Below are positions 1 through 7,228 of a stretch of 11,267 nucleotides of DNA, in pieces. The stretch lies in contig NZ_CALIAA010000159.1 in the NCBI RefSeq assembly GCF_938040765.1, forward strand, positions 1 through 11,267, given 5' to 3'. The notes beneath the pieces were generated by a model. It was not told the origin of the DNA and did no database searches. It worked only from the letters and a program-made list of their open reading frames with translations. The stretch is from an uncultured Fretibacterium sp. (GTDB taxonomy: Bacteria > Synergistota > Synergistia > Synergistales > Aminobacteriaceae). Positions within the stretch are counted from its first letter, which is position 1. Each line of letters starts with the position of its first letter. A program made the translations under genes and the position numbers.

Positions 1-1
1 C

Positions 2-538
2 GAGATGAAGCGGATGAGTGTTTTCGTCAGCAACTTTACGGAGCAGGGGCTTTACGATTTCGACGTGGAGCGCGAGAGCGACGGGATGCTCTGGCTGGGG
101 GGGCCCGACGCCGCCCCGGATCTGATCCGCTTTGGTATCAGGCACAATTACATCAATAATTTCAAGACCCGCATCAAAAAGTGTACGGAGAAGAACTGCA
201 AGCATGGAAGCTTGACCCTCGACGGGAAATTCGTCAAGGAGTCCGTGAAGAAGTACTTCGGCCTGGACGTGGAAAACCGGAGCGTAACGGATTCCGAACC
301 GTCGTACCACTTTGACGGAAAGCTCTATCACTTCGATGGGGCGGACGGGGAGGCCGTGTACTACGCCGAGGTGACGAGCGCGTCCAGGAATGGCAACGAG
401 ATCGACATGAGCGGAGAACTCTACAATACGGAGGACAAAAAGGACCGCCCCGCGACCTTCCGGGCCGTCGCGAGGCCCTACAAGTGGAAGGGAAAGGACA
501 CCTGGTCCATCGTCCGCCTGAAGACCGACTTCAAGTGA
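2..538 (+). CDS. hypothetical protein, 3' part of a gene cut by the window edge
   Basis: I do not recognise this protein and propose no function. The frame is open to the left edge, so the Met codon at base 5 may be internal and the true start, perhaps with a signal peptide, probably lies outside. About 177 residues are visible. They are polar and rich in Asp, Lys, Tyr and aromatics, with a stretch reading FVSNFTEQGLYDFD near the visible N-terminus, two Cys (KKCTEKNCKHG), and a C-terminal half of short alternating segments (YHFDGKLYHFDG, AVYYAEVTSA, TWSIVRLKTDF) that looks like beta-strands. No transmembrane helix is visible. This composition would suit an extracytoplasmic or lipoprotein-type domain, but that is inference. 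The gene ends at TGA 536-538 and is followed 104 bases later by a terminator-like hairpin. It shows no functional link to ppdK. Confidence 0.6.
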   Translation, partial: EMKRMSVFVSNFTEQGLYDFDVERESDGMLWLGGPDAAPDLIRFGIRHNYINNFKTRIKKCTEKNCKHGSLTLDGKFVKESVKKYFGLDVENRSVTDSEPSYHFDGKLYHFDGADGEAVYYAEVTSASRNGNEIDMSGELYNTEDKKDRPATFRAVARPYKWKGKDTWSIVRLKTDFK

Positions 539-641
539 GGCCGGGCCTCCGCCTCTTCATTCCACGATCGGGGGATCGGCGCCACCGGTGAGGATTGCCC
601 CGCGCGGGGGATACCTCTGTTTCTCCCAAGCGATGATCTTT

Positions 642-681
642 GAAAGCCGCCCCGTGGCTCCTGCGATGCGGGGCGGCTTTC
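642..681 (+). terminator. terminator-like hairpin after the first gene
   Basis: Perfect 13-bp inverted repeat: GAAAGCCGCCCCG at 642-654 and its reverse complement at 669-681, with a 14-base loop. The downstream tail (GATTTGCC) is poor in T, so termination by this hairpin alone is plausible but not certain. It lies in the gap between the first gene and ppdK and would insulate the two. Confidence 0.55.
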
Positions 682-706
682 GATTTGCCCGCCGGCGAGG
701 TAAAAT
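678..706 (+). promoter_or_regulatory. candidate ppdK promoter
   Basis: TAAAAT at 701-706 matches the sigma-70 -10 box at 5 of 6 bases. The hexamer 17 bases upstream (TTTCGA, 678-683) matches TTGACA at only three positions and overlaps the terminator-like stem. Transcription would start near 713, exactly where the leader hairpin begins. The weak -35 makes this tentative. Confidence 0.3.
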
Positions 707-712
707 GAAAAC

Positions 713-773
713 GAGGCGGGCCGGCAGTCCTTGGAGGGACGCCCGCCTCCGGCTCCCTTGGAGTCCGAGGGAG
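713..773 (+). promoter_or_regulatory. structured 5' leader of ppdK: two tandem hairpins
   Basis: Hairpin 1 pairs GAGGCGGGC (713-721) with GCCCGCCTC (741-749) and continues inside, past a 5-base one-sided bulge, with GTCC/GGAC (727-730/737-740). Hairpin 2 pairs CTCCCTTGG (753-761) with CCGAGGGAG (765-773) through nine pairs, one of them a wobble. The octamer CCTTGGAG occurs in both (729-736 and 756-763). An upstream GCCCGCC (687-693) could compete for the left arm of hairpin 1. No U-run follows either hairpin, so these look like stability or control elements rather than terminators. I do not recognise a known riboswitch. The rest of the 539-853 gap, including a 12-bp GC palindrome at 598-609, shows no gene. 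Confidence 0.45.
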
Positions 774-853
774 AGAGAGTTGGTGCCACTTTTGCGTTGT
801 CTGAGATCACGAGGCCCCGACGGGCGTACTTTCAGGATAAGGAGTGGTGTGAC

Positions 854-3499
854 ATGGCGGAGAAGTTCATCTACAACTTGAAGGAGGGCAAGGGCGACCA
901 GAAGCTGCTCCTGGGGGGCAAGGGAGCCAACCTCTGCCAGATGGTGCAGAGCGGGCTCCCCGTCCCGCCCGGGTTCATCCTCACGACGGAGGTCTGCCGC
1001 AGGTACATGCAGGACCCCGGGATCATGGATACGGTCTGGGATGGGGTCAAAGAGGCCGTCAAGGCGCTGGAGAAGGAGACGGGCAAGGGCTTCGGCGACG
1101 GGAAGAACCCGCTTCTGGTCTCGGTGCGCTCCGGTGCGCCCATCTCCATGCCGGGGATGATGGAGACGATATTGAACCTGGGACTGAACGACGAGACCGT
1201 CGAGGGGCTGGCCTCCGTATCCGGCAACCGGCGCTTCGCCTTCGACAGCTACCGCCGTTTCATCCAGATGTTCGGCAACGTCGTGGACGAGGTGAACGCC
1301 GACCGCTTCGAGTCCGCGCTCGCGGCCTGCAGGAATGGGCTCGGGGTCTCCCAGGACTTCGAGATCCCGGCTGAGGCGCTGGAGAAGCTGGTCGCCGAGT
1401 ACAGGAAGATCTATAAGGAGGAGACGGGCAAGGACTTCCCGACCGACCCGTGGGAGCAGCTTCGCAGGGCCATCGAGGCCGTGTTCAGGAGCTGGAACAT
1501 CCCGCGCGCCGTGACCTACCGGAAGATCAACAGGATTTCCGACGAACTGGGGACGGCAGTCAACGTCATATCCATGATCTTCGGCAACCTGGGCGACGAC
1601 TGCGGAACGGGCGTCTGCTTCACCCGAAACCCGTCCGACGGCGAGAACAAGCTGTACGGCGAGTTCCTCATCAACGCTCAGGGCGAGGACGTCGTGGCGG
1701 GCATCCGCACCCCCATGCCCATAAGCCAGCTGGAGAGCGCCATGCCCGATATCTACAGGGAGCTTTGCCGGCTGACGAAACAGCTGGAGAATGCCTACAA
1801 GGACATGCAGGACATCGAGTTCACCATCGAGCGCGGCAGGCTCTTCCTGCTCCAGACCCGCACGGGCAAGAGGACGGCGGCGGCGGCGGTGAAGATTGCC
1901 ATGGACATGGTGAACGAGGGGCTGATCAACACCGCGACGGCGGTGACGCGCGTGACCCCCGAGCAGGTGGAGCAGCTGCTGCACCGCCAGGTGGACAAGA
2001 ACGCGCCTCAGGAGCTGCTTGCCGCCGGCCTGCCCGCGTCGCCGGGCGCCGGGGTCGGGATGCTGGTTTTCACGGCGGACGAGGCGGAGGATTTGGCGCA
2101 TCAGGGAAAGTCCGTCATCCTGGCGCGGCCCGAGACCTGCCCGGACGACATCCACGGCCTCTTTGCGGCGGCCGCCGTCGTGACGAGCCGCGGCGGCATG
2201 ACCAGCCACGCGGCGGTCGTGGCGCGCGGCATGGGCAAGCCGGCGGTCTGCGGCTGCGAGGAGATGGCGATCGACTTGGAGTCCGAAACCCTCACGAGCC
2301 GCGGCAGGACCCTGAAGAAGGGGGACTTCGTGACGGTGGACGGCTCCTCTGGCCGCGTGCTCGCGGGGCAGGTGCCGCTGACCGAGGCGACCTTCTCGGA
2401 GGACTTCAAGAGGCTGCTCGGCTGGGCGGACGAGGCGGCCGGACAGGAGGTCTGGGCCAACGCGGACACGCCGGAGGATGCGAGGCGCGCCCGCGAGTTC
2501 GGGGCCAGGGGCATCGGCCTCTGCCGCACGGAACACATGTTCATGGCGACCGACCGCCTGCCGGTGATGCAGCGGCTGGTGGTGGCCGAGTCCCTCGAGG
2601 AACGCATCGCGGCGCTGGACAAGCTGAAGGTGATGCAGAAGGACGACTTCGTCGGGATCTTCAAGGCGATGGACGGGTTCCCCGTTATCGTCCGGCTGCT
2701 CGACCCGCCCCTGCACGAATTTCTTCCCAAGGAGCCGGCCCTGCTGGAGGCGCTGGGCGAGCTGGAGAAGAAGGGCGCCGCCTCCTCTCCGGAGGCCGAG
2801 AAGCTGCGCCGAACGCTGAACAAGGCATATCAGCTGCACGAGGCCAACCCGATGCTGGGGTTCCGCGGCTGCCGCCTGGGGATGGTCTACCCCGAGATCT
2901 ACGAGATGCAGATCAACGCTATCTTCGAGGCCGTGGCGGAGCTGACGAGGGCGGGCGTCAAGGTGAGGCCGGAGGTCATGATCCCGCTGGTGGGGACGCG
3001 GGCGGAGATGAAGTTCTTCCGCGAGATGGCCGACCGCATCGCAGGCGAGGTCATGAAGGCCTCCGGGACGGACTTCACCTACCTCGTCGGGACGATGATC
3101 GAGGTGCCGCGTGCGGCCATGGTGGCCGACCAGCTGGCCGAGTACGCGCAGTTCTTCAGCTTCGGAACGAACGACCTGACGCAGACGACCTTCGGCTACT
3201 CGCGCGACGACGCCGAGGGGAAATTCCTGTTCCAGTACATCGAGAAGGGCGTGTTCAAGGAAAATCCCTTCAGCGAGCTGGACCGGGACGGCGTCGGCGG
3301 CCTGATGCGAATAGCGGTGGAAAAGGGCCGGGGCGTCGCCCCCAAGCTCTCGGTGGGCATCTGCGGCGAGCACGGCGGCAACCCCTCCTCCATCGCATTC
3401 TGCTGCTCCCTCGGCATGAACTACGTCAGCTGCTCGCCCTTCCGCGTGCCCGTGGCGCGCGTGGCCGCGGCCCATGCGGCGCTGGGGACCTTGAAATAG
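854..3499 (+). CDS. ppdK: pyruvate, phosphate dikinase
   Basis: Cytoplasmic enzyme interconverting pyruvate + ATP + Pi and PEP + AMP + PPi. The 881 residues match the usual length of bacterial PPDK (about 875). Domains in order: N-terminal ATP-grasp nucleotide-binding domain (about 1-370) with LLGGKGANLCQM (19-30) and SVRSGAP with Arg92; central swivelling domain with the phosphohistidine motif GGMTSHAAVVARG, His452; C-terminal PEP/pyruvate TIM barrel with LCRTEH (Arg558), MIEVPRA (Glu750), FGTNDLTQTTFGYSRDD (Asn773, Asp774) and ICGEHGG carrying the catalytic Cys837. All key residues are present. The ATG at 854 is chosen because AAGGAG (839-844) lies 9 bases upstream; the in-frame extension back to 731 runs through leader hairpins and has no family similarity. 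The gene is followed by its own terminator, so it is probably monocistronic. In an amino-acid fermenter it likely serves gluconeogenesis or PPi-linked energy conservation (inference). Confidence 0.97.
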   Translation: MAEKFIYNLKEGKGDQKLLLGGKGANLCQMVQSGLPVPPGFILTTEVCRRYMQDPGIMDTVWDGVKEAVKALEKETGKGFGDGKNPLLVSVRSGAPISMPGMMETILNLGLNDETVEGLASVSGNRRFAFDSYRRFIQMFGNVVDEVNADRFESALAACRNGLGVSQDFEIPAEALEKLVAEYRKIYKEETGKDFPTDPWEQLRRAIEAVFRSWNIPRAVTYRKINRISDELGTAVNVISMIFGNLGDDCGTGVCFTRNPSDGENKLYGEFLINAQGEDVVAGIRTPMPISQLESAMPDIYRELCRLTKQLENAYKDMQDIEFTIERGRLFLLQTRTGKRTAAAAVKIAMDMVNEGLINTATAVTRVTPEQVEQLLHRQVDKNAPQELLAAGLPASPGAGVGMLVFTADEAEDLAHQGKSVILARPETCPDDIHGLFAAAAVVTSRGGMTSHAAVVARGMGKPAVCGCEEMAIDLESETLTSRGRTLKKGDFVTVDGSSGRVLAGQVPLTEATFSEDFKRLLGWADEAAGQEVWANADTPEDARRAREFGARGIGLCRTEHMFMATDRLPVMQRLVVAESLEERIAALDKLKVMQKDDFVGIFKAMDGFPVIVRLLDPPLHEFLPKEPALLEALGELEKKGAASSPEAEKLRRTLNKAYQLHEANPMLGFRGCRLGMVYPEIYEMQINAIFEAVAELTRAGVKVRPEVMIPLVGTRAEMKFFREMADRIAGEVMKASGTDFTYLVGTMIEVPRAAMVADQLAEYAQFFSFGTNDLTQTTFGYSRDDAEGKFLFQYIEKGVFKENPFSELDRDGVGGLMRIAVEKGRGVAPKLSVGICGEHGGNPSSIAFCCSLGMNYVSCSPFRVPVARVAAAHAALGTLK

Positions 3500-3547
3500 G
3501 CGGACAAGAGGCTGACGACGCTCAACGCTCCATGTCTCTAATGATTG

Positions 3548-3575
3548 GGCCGGTCCTGATGGGACCGGCCTTTTC
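3548..3575 (+). terminator. intrinsic terminator of ppdK
   Basis: A 9-bp perfect GC-rich stem (GGCCGGTCC 3548-3556, GGACCGGCC 3562-3570) with a 5-base loop is followed directly by TTTTC. It sits 49 bases after the ppdK stop, the standard position for a Rho-independent terminator. Confidence 0.85.
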
Positions 3576-3603
3576 GTGCGCCGTCCTCGAATCGTCCTTG
3601 GAT

Positions 3604-3633
3604 TATAATGGAGGATGAAGGAATTTCATCCTC
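3604..3633 (+). promoter_or_regulatory. candidate promoter and operator dyad of the sugar kinase gene
   Basis: TATAAT at 3604-3609 is a perfect -10 box, but no good -35 is seen at normal spacing, as might be expected of an activated promoter. Two bases downstream is a 9-bp perfect inverted repeat, GAGGATGAA (3611-3619) and TTCATCCTC (3625-3633), separated by 5 bases. It covers the expected transcription start (about 3616). This is a classic place for a repressor operator; a 5'-UTR hairpin is the alternative. Confidence 0.45.
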
Positions 3634-3648
3634 TGCGAGGTGCGAAAT

Positions 3649-5121
3649 ATGGCGAACCATTATCTCTGTTTCGATGCGGGGACCCAGAGCGTCAAGGTTG
3701 CGGTCTGCACGGCGGACGGCCGGGTGCTTGTCCGGTCGGACCGCCCCACGACCCTCTCCTGCCCCCGTCCCGGCTGGGTGGAGATGGACGCGGAAGAGTA
3801 TCTTTCCCTGGCCCTGGCCGGCATGAGGGACTGCACGGAACAGATGGTGCGGAAGGGGCTGGACCCCGCTTCCGTCCGGGCGATCATGGGGGACGGCATC
3901 ATCTGCGGCGTCGTCGGGGTGGACGACGCAGGGCGGGCGGTAACGCCCTACATCAACTATCTGGACTCCAGGACGCGTGAGGACGCTGCGGCGCTGGCCT
4001 CCCTCGACCTCGAGATATGGGGGCGGGAGACGGGAAACCCCGAGCCTCTCTGCCTCTTTCCCGCCCTGCACGCGCGGTGGCTCCTGGCGAACTCCGAGCC
4101 CTTCCGGAGCCGTGGCCGGAAGTTCGTCCACAACGCCCCTTACATCCTGATGCACCTGGCGGGGCTGAGCGCGGAAGATGCCTTTCTGGACTGGGGGACG
4201 CTGTCCGGATGGGGGCTGGGCTACGACGTGACGCGCAAGCGCTGGTCGCAGGAGCAGCTGGACCTGCTGGGGATCGACGGCGGCCTCATGCCCCGGATTG
4301 TCCGGCCCTGGGACGTCGTCGGCGCGCTCTCTGCGGATGCGGCGGCCCGGACGGGCTTCCGGGCCGGCATCCCGGTCTGCGCCGGCGCGGGCGACACCAT
4401 GCAGTCGCTGCTGGGGTGCGGCGTCTTCGCGCCGGGGCACGCCGTGGACGTCGCCGGGACCTGCTCCATGTTCTGCATCTCGACGGGCGGCATCGTGCCG
4501 GGGCTCAGCCGCAGGGGGAGCGGACTGATCTTCAACAGCGGAACGCTCGCGGACACGTATTTCTATTGGGGCTTCGTGCGGACGGGCGGTCTGGCCCTGC
4601 GCTGGTTCCGCGACAACGTCTGCGGGCGCGCGGGTGAGGACGGCTTCTATGCGGAGCTCAGCGAGGGGGCGGCCCGGGTTCCCGCGGGGGCGGGGGGCGT
4701 CCGCTTCCTGCCCTGGCTGACGGGGGGACCCGCGGGGCACGAGGAGGAGCGGGGCTGCTTCCTGAACATGACGCTGGAGACGGACCGTTTCGCACTCTGG
4801 CGCGCCGTGCTGGAGGGCATAGCGTCCGAATACGGCGAGATCGCCGAGAGGTGCCGGACGGCGGGGACGCCGGTGGACCGGATCATCGTGACGGAGGGCG
4901 GCAGCCGGGACGCGCTCTGGAACCAGATCAAGGCGGACAAGATCGGCGCGGAGACCGTGACGCTGGAGACGGGAGGGGCCCTCGCGACCAACGCCCTCGT
5001 CGCCGCCTGCGCGGCGGGCGACCTCCCCGAAGGGGAGAGGGGCATCGAGGCGGCCCTTGGGAAAAACCTCCGGGTCACCGGAAGCTGGACGCCAAGCCGC
5101 CGGGACGGTGCGGGCGATTGA
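3649..5121 (+). CDS. FGGY-family carbohydrate kinase (xylulokinase-like)
   Basis: Cytoplasmic ATP-dependent sugar or polyol kinase of the actin-like ASKHA fold; the substrate is not deducible. The 490 residues are typical of the FGGY family. Visible motifs: phosphate-1 loop FDAGTQSVK (8-16); CAGAGDTMQSLLGCG with Asp249 at the position of the catalytic base; DVAGTCSMFCIS; and the C-terminal adenosine-binding segment VTEGGSRDALWNQIKAD, with the Gly pair at 417-418 followed by WNQIKAD as in xylulokinases. The ATG at 3649 is preferred over the GTG at 3640 because GAGGTG (3637-3642) is spaced 6 bases from it. The gene has its own candidate promoter and dyad. No sugar transporter, isomerase or regulator accompanies it in the window, so its pathway cannot be read from context. 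It ends at TGA 5119-5121 with no clear terminator, so read-through into the next operon is possible. Confidence 0.9.
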   Translation: MANHYLCFDAGTQSVKVAVCTADGRVLVRSDRPTTLSCPRPGWVEMDAEEYLSLALAGMRDCTEQMVRKGLDPASVRAIMGDGIICGVVGVDDAGRAVTPYINYLDSRTREDAAALASLDLEIWGRETGNPEPLCLFPALHARWLLANSEPFRSRGRKFVHNAPYILMHLAGLSAEDAFLDWGTLSGWGLGYDVTRKRWSQEQLDLLGIDGGLMPRIVRPWDVVGALSADAAARTGFRAGIPVCAGAGDTMQSLLGCGVFAPGHAVDVAGTCSMFCISTGGIVPGLSRRGSGLIFNSGTLADTYFYWGFVRTGGLALRWFRDNVCGRAGEDGFYAELSEGAARVPAGAGGVRFLPWLTGGPAGHEEERGCFLNMTLETDRFALWRAVLEGIASEYGEIAERCRTAGTPVDRIIVTEGGSRDALWNQIKADKIGAETVTLETGGALATNALVAACAAGDLPEGERGIEAALGKNLRVTGSWTPSRRDGAGD

Positions 5122-5147
5122 GCGGAAATTCGATTGAAAGGCAATTC

Positions 5148-5190
5148 GAAGCGCTTCCCTCTTGACAGGGAGGCCCTGTCGTAACAATAT
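5148..5190 (+). promoter_or_regulatory. candidate promoter and operator of the aminotransferase-buk-ptb-buk operon
   Basis: A perfect -35 hexamer TTGACA lies at 5162-5167. The -10 is less clear: CAATAT (5185-5190, 17-base spacing) or AACAAT (5183-5188, 15-base spacing). Between them lies a 7-bp inverted repeat, GACAGGG (5164-5170) and CCCTGTC (5174-5180), which overlaps the -35 and the spacer as a repressor operator would. Just upstream are a 10-bp perfect palindrome, GAAGCGCTTC (5148-5157), and two AATTCGA copies (5127-5133, 5143-5149) 16 bases apart. The leader to the ATG would be about 50 bases. Confidence 0.5.
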
Positions 5191-5248
5191 TGAAGGGAGG
5201 GCGCTCCGACCGACCGCCCATCAACTCGGATTGGAGTGCATTGGCGAC

Positions 5249-6067
5249 ATGGAACTGTGTTATATCGACGGGCGTTTCGTCCCTCCGTCGGAGGCGGTTC
5301 TGCCCGTCAGCGACCTGATTATCCAGCGGGGCATCGGGGTCTTCGAGACGGTCGGGACCTACGAGAAGAGGCCTCTGATGCTGACGCCCCATCTGGAGCG
5401 TCTCCTGGCCGGTGCGGAACGTCTGCGGATTCGTCCGACGCTTTCCCTCGGTGAGATGCGGGATGTCGTGAAGGAGGGAATCGCCCGCCTGGACGCGGAG
5501 CTTCAGGTCAAAATCTACCTCACCGGTGGGGACGTCTTCGATGAGGAAAAGGGGTTCGTCTCCCCGCGTTTTTTTGTCGTCTTCGAGCGGCTGGCCCTTC
5601 CGTCTCCCCGGCTCTACGAGACGGGCGTCGTTCTCGAGCCCATGGATGGGGGGCGCGATAATCCCGAGGTCAAGAGCGTCGACTACCGGGCGGCCTATGC
5701 CCTCCCTCCGGGCGCCTTCGAGGTGCTCTACTGCCCGGGGGGAGAGATCACCGAGGCGGGGCACAGCTCGTTCTTCCTTGTCCGGGACGGGGTGCTGGTC
5801 ACGGCTCCGCTGTCTCGTGTCCTGGGGGGGACCACGCGCAGGGCGATCCTGGAGCTCGCGTGCGGCTCCGGCATATCCGTGGAGGAGCGCTGCCCGACGT
5901 TGTCGGAGCTGAGCCTGGCCGACGAGGCCTTCATCACGGGGAGCGTCAAGAAGGTGCTGCCCGTCGTGAGGGTCGGGGATCGGACGGTCGGAACCGGCAG
6001 GCCGGGCCCGATGACGCTGCGCCTCTCGAAGCTCTACCTGGACCATATCCGGAAGTGGCTGGAATAA
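5249..6067 (+). CDS. class IV PLP-dependent aminotransferase (branched-chain / D-amino acid type)
   Basis: A fold-type IV aminotransferase of 272 residues, closer in length to D-amino acid aminotransferase or aminodeoxychorismate lyase (about 270-285) than to IlvE (300 or more). N-terminal hallmark YIDGRFVPPSEAVLPVSD is followed by GIGVFETVGTYEKRPLMLTPHLERL. The PLP Schiff-base lysine is Lys142 in NPEVKSVDYRAAYA. The family signature region ITEAGHSSFFLVRDG then LGGTTRR is present, but the Asn usual in E-x-x-x-x-N-F/L-F is Ser here. The ATG at 5249 is chosen because homology begins with MELCYIDGRF; GGAG (5233-5236) lies 12 bases upstream, a little far. The longer in-frame reading would start inside the -35 box. 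The gene sits 32 bases before buk 1, so co-transcription is likely. From context I infer transamination of branched-chain or related amino acids, feeding 2-oxo acids toward acyl-CoA; D-amino acid use or lyase activity is not excluded. Confidence 0.85.
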   Translation: MELCYIDGRFVPPSEAVLPVSDLIIQRGIGVFETVGTYEKRPLMLTPHLERLLAGAERLRIRPTLSLGEMRDVVKEGIARLDAELQVKIYLTGGDVFDEEKGFVSPRFFVVFERLALPSPRLYETGVVLEPMDGGRDNPEVKSVDYRAAYALPPGAFEVLYCPGGEITEAGHSSFFLVRDGVLVTAPLSRVLGGTTRRAILELACGSGISVEERCPTLSELSLADEAFITGSVKKVLPVVRVGDRTVGTGRPGPMTLRLSKLYLDHIRKWLE

Positions 6068-6099
6068 ATGTGGGGGGACGAAGGGAGGAAGGTGCCTCG

Positions 6100-7185
6100 A
6101 TGGCGTTCTCCGTTTTGACGATCAACCCCGGCTCCACCAGCACCAAGCTGGCCCGCTTCGAGGACGAGGCGTGCGTGTGGCAGGATGTCCTTCGCCATGC
6201 GGCGGAGGAGCTGGCGCCGTTCGGCGCGGTCTCGGAGCAGCTCGATTTTCGCCTTGGGCTTGTCCGTTCGGCCCTCGCGGCGCACGACGGCGAGACGGTC
6301 CGCCTGGATGCCGTCGTCGGGCGCGGCGGGATCATCGACCCCCTGCCCGGGGGAACGTATCGCGTCGATCCGGTGCTGGTGGACCGCCTCAGGCTGGGCA
6401 GGCCGTGGGATCATCCCTCGAACCTCGGAGGGGTCCTCGCCTTTTCCCTGGCGGAGCCCCTGGGGATCCCCGCCTTTATCGTCGATCCCGTGTGCGTGGA
6501 CGAAATGGCGCCGGAGGCGAAGATCACGGGGCTTCCCGAGCTGCCCAGGCCCTCCCTGCTGCACGCGCTCAACGTCAAGGCGATGGTCCGGCGTGCGGCG
6601 CGCGACCTCGAAAAACCTTGGAACGAGATCAACTGCGTCGTCGTCCACCTGGGGGGCGGCGTCAGCGTCGTCGCCCACAGGAGGGGACGCGCCGTCGACG
6701 TGAACAGCGCCAACGAGTGGGGGCCCTTCTCCCTGGACAGGGCCGGCGGGCTTCCGGTCGGGGAGTTCGCGCGCCTCTGCTTCAGCGGTCGGTACAGCGA
6801 GGGAGATATCCGGCGGAAGCTGACCTCCGGCGGCGGGCTTCGTGCCTACATCGGGACGAACGACATGCTGGAGGTCGACCGGCGCATCCGGGCCGGGGAC
6901 GATGAGGCCGCATTTTATCGCCGGGCCATGGTCTGGCAGATCGCCAAGGAGATCGGGGCCCAGGCCGTCTCGCTCGGGGAGCCCGTCGATGCCGTCATCC
7001 TCACGGGGGGGATCGCCCACGATGCCGGGTTCGTCCGCCTCCTCCTGGAGCGGGTGCAGTGGATCGCGCCCTGCCTGGTGTATCCTGGGGAGGACGAGCT
7101 CCTGGCTCTGGCGCAGGGGGCCCTGCGTGTGCTGAGGGGCGAGGAGCCGGCGCGGGACTACGCCTCGAGCGTCCTGCGTCGATAA
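6100..7185 (+). CDS. buk: butyrate kinase 1 (diverged paralogue)
   Basis: Acyl kinase of the acetokinase family (ASKHA fold): acyl phosphate + ADP gives carboxylate + ATP. The 361 residues match butyrate kinases. N-terminal INPGSTSTK (8-16) is the hallmark; GRGG (Arg75), VVHLGGGVS (His183), DRAGGLP and ILTGGIAH correspond to the active-site and nucleotide-binding motifs of acetate and butyrate kinases. One oddity: where butyrate kinases read roughly DVNNxLxGEGP, this protein reads DVNSANEWGP (200-209), one residue shorter and without the GEGP tetrad; the downstream copy has the normal form. That loop lies near the acyl site by analogy with acetate kinase, so substrate choice may differ (inference). 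ATG 6100 is supported by AGGGAGGAAGG (6082-6092). It follows the aminotransferase by 32 bases and precedes ptb by 103 bases. Isobutyrate or another branched or aromatic acid is a plausible substrate. Confidence 0.9.
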   Translation: MAFSVLTINPGSTSTKLARFEDEACVWQDVLRHAAEELAPFGAVSEQLDFRLGLVRSALAAHDGETVRLDAVVGRGGIIDPLPGGTYRVDPVLVDRLRLGRPWDHPSNLGGVLAFSLAEPLGIPAFIVDPVCVDEMAPEAKITGLPELPRPSLLHALNVKAMVRRAARDLEKPWNEINCVVVHLGGGVSVVAHRRGRAVDVNSANEWGPFSLDRAGGLPVGEFARLCFSGRYSEGDIRRKLTSGGGLRAYIGTNDMLEVDRRIRAGDDEAAFYRRAMVWQIAKEIGAQAVSLGEPVDAVILTGGIAHDAGFVRLLLERVQWIAPCLVYPGEDELLALAQGALRVLRGEEPARDYASSVLRR

Positions 7186-7196
7186 TGGGTGTGTAT

Positions 7197-7214
7197 CGGC
7201 CGAAAACGGCCGTT
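7197..7214 (+). terminator. short hairpin after buk 1, weak terminator or attenuator
   Basis: CGGCCG (7197-7202), AAAA loop, CGGCCG (7207-7212), followed by only TT. It lies 11 bases after the buk 1 stop. The lack of a T-run suggests partial termination or mRNA 3'-end protection rather than full termination. Confidence 0.35.
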
Positions 7215-7228
7215 AAAGCAGCCACATT

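Noticed and set aside
731..853. 41-residue N-terminal extension of PPDK
   Set aside because: The extension covers leader hairpins and has no PPDK similarity, while ATG 854 has a well-placed AAGGAG and gives the normal length.
539..853. Small gene or known riboswitch in the gap before ppdK
   Set aside because: No frame with a ribosome-binding site and plausible product was found, and the hairpins do not match a riboswitch class I recognise.
557..3475. 972-residue open frame on the minus strand opposite ppdK
   Set aside because: It mirrors the ppdK codons in GC-rich DNA and gives a His/Arg/Leu/Ala-rich translation with no domain. ppdK is certain on the other strand.
1450..3618. 722-residue plus-strand frame overlapping ppdK
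   Set aside because: The translation is dominated by Gly, Arg and Ala, typical of a shifted frame in a high-GC gene.
3538..5187. 549-residue minus-strand frame opposite the sugar kinase gene
   Set aside because: Arg/Pro/Ala-rich shadow with no recognisable motif; the kinase reading on the plus strand has all family motifs.
5162..5248. 29-residue N-terminal extension of the aminotransferase from a TTG codon
   Set aside because: The TTG is part of the TTGACA promoter element, and family similarity begins at MELCYIDGRF.
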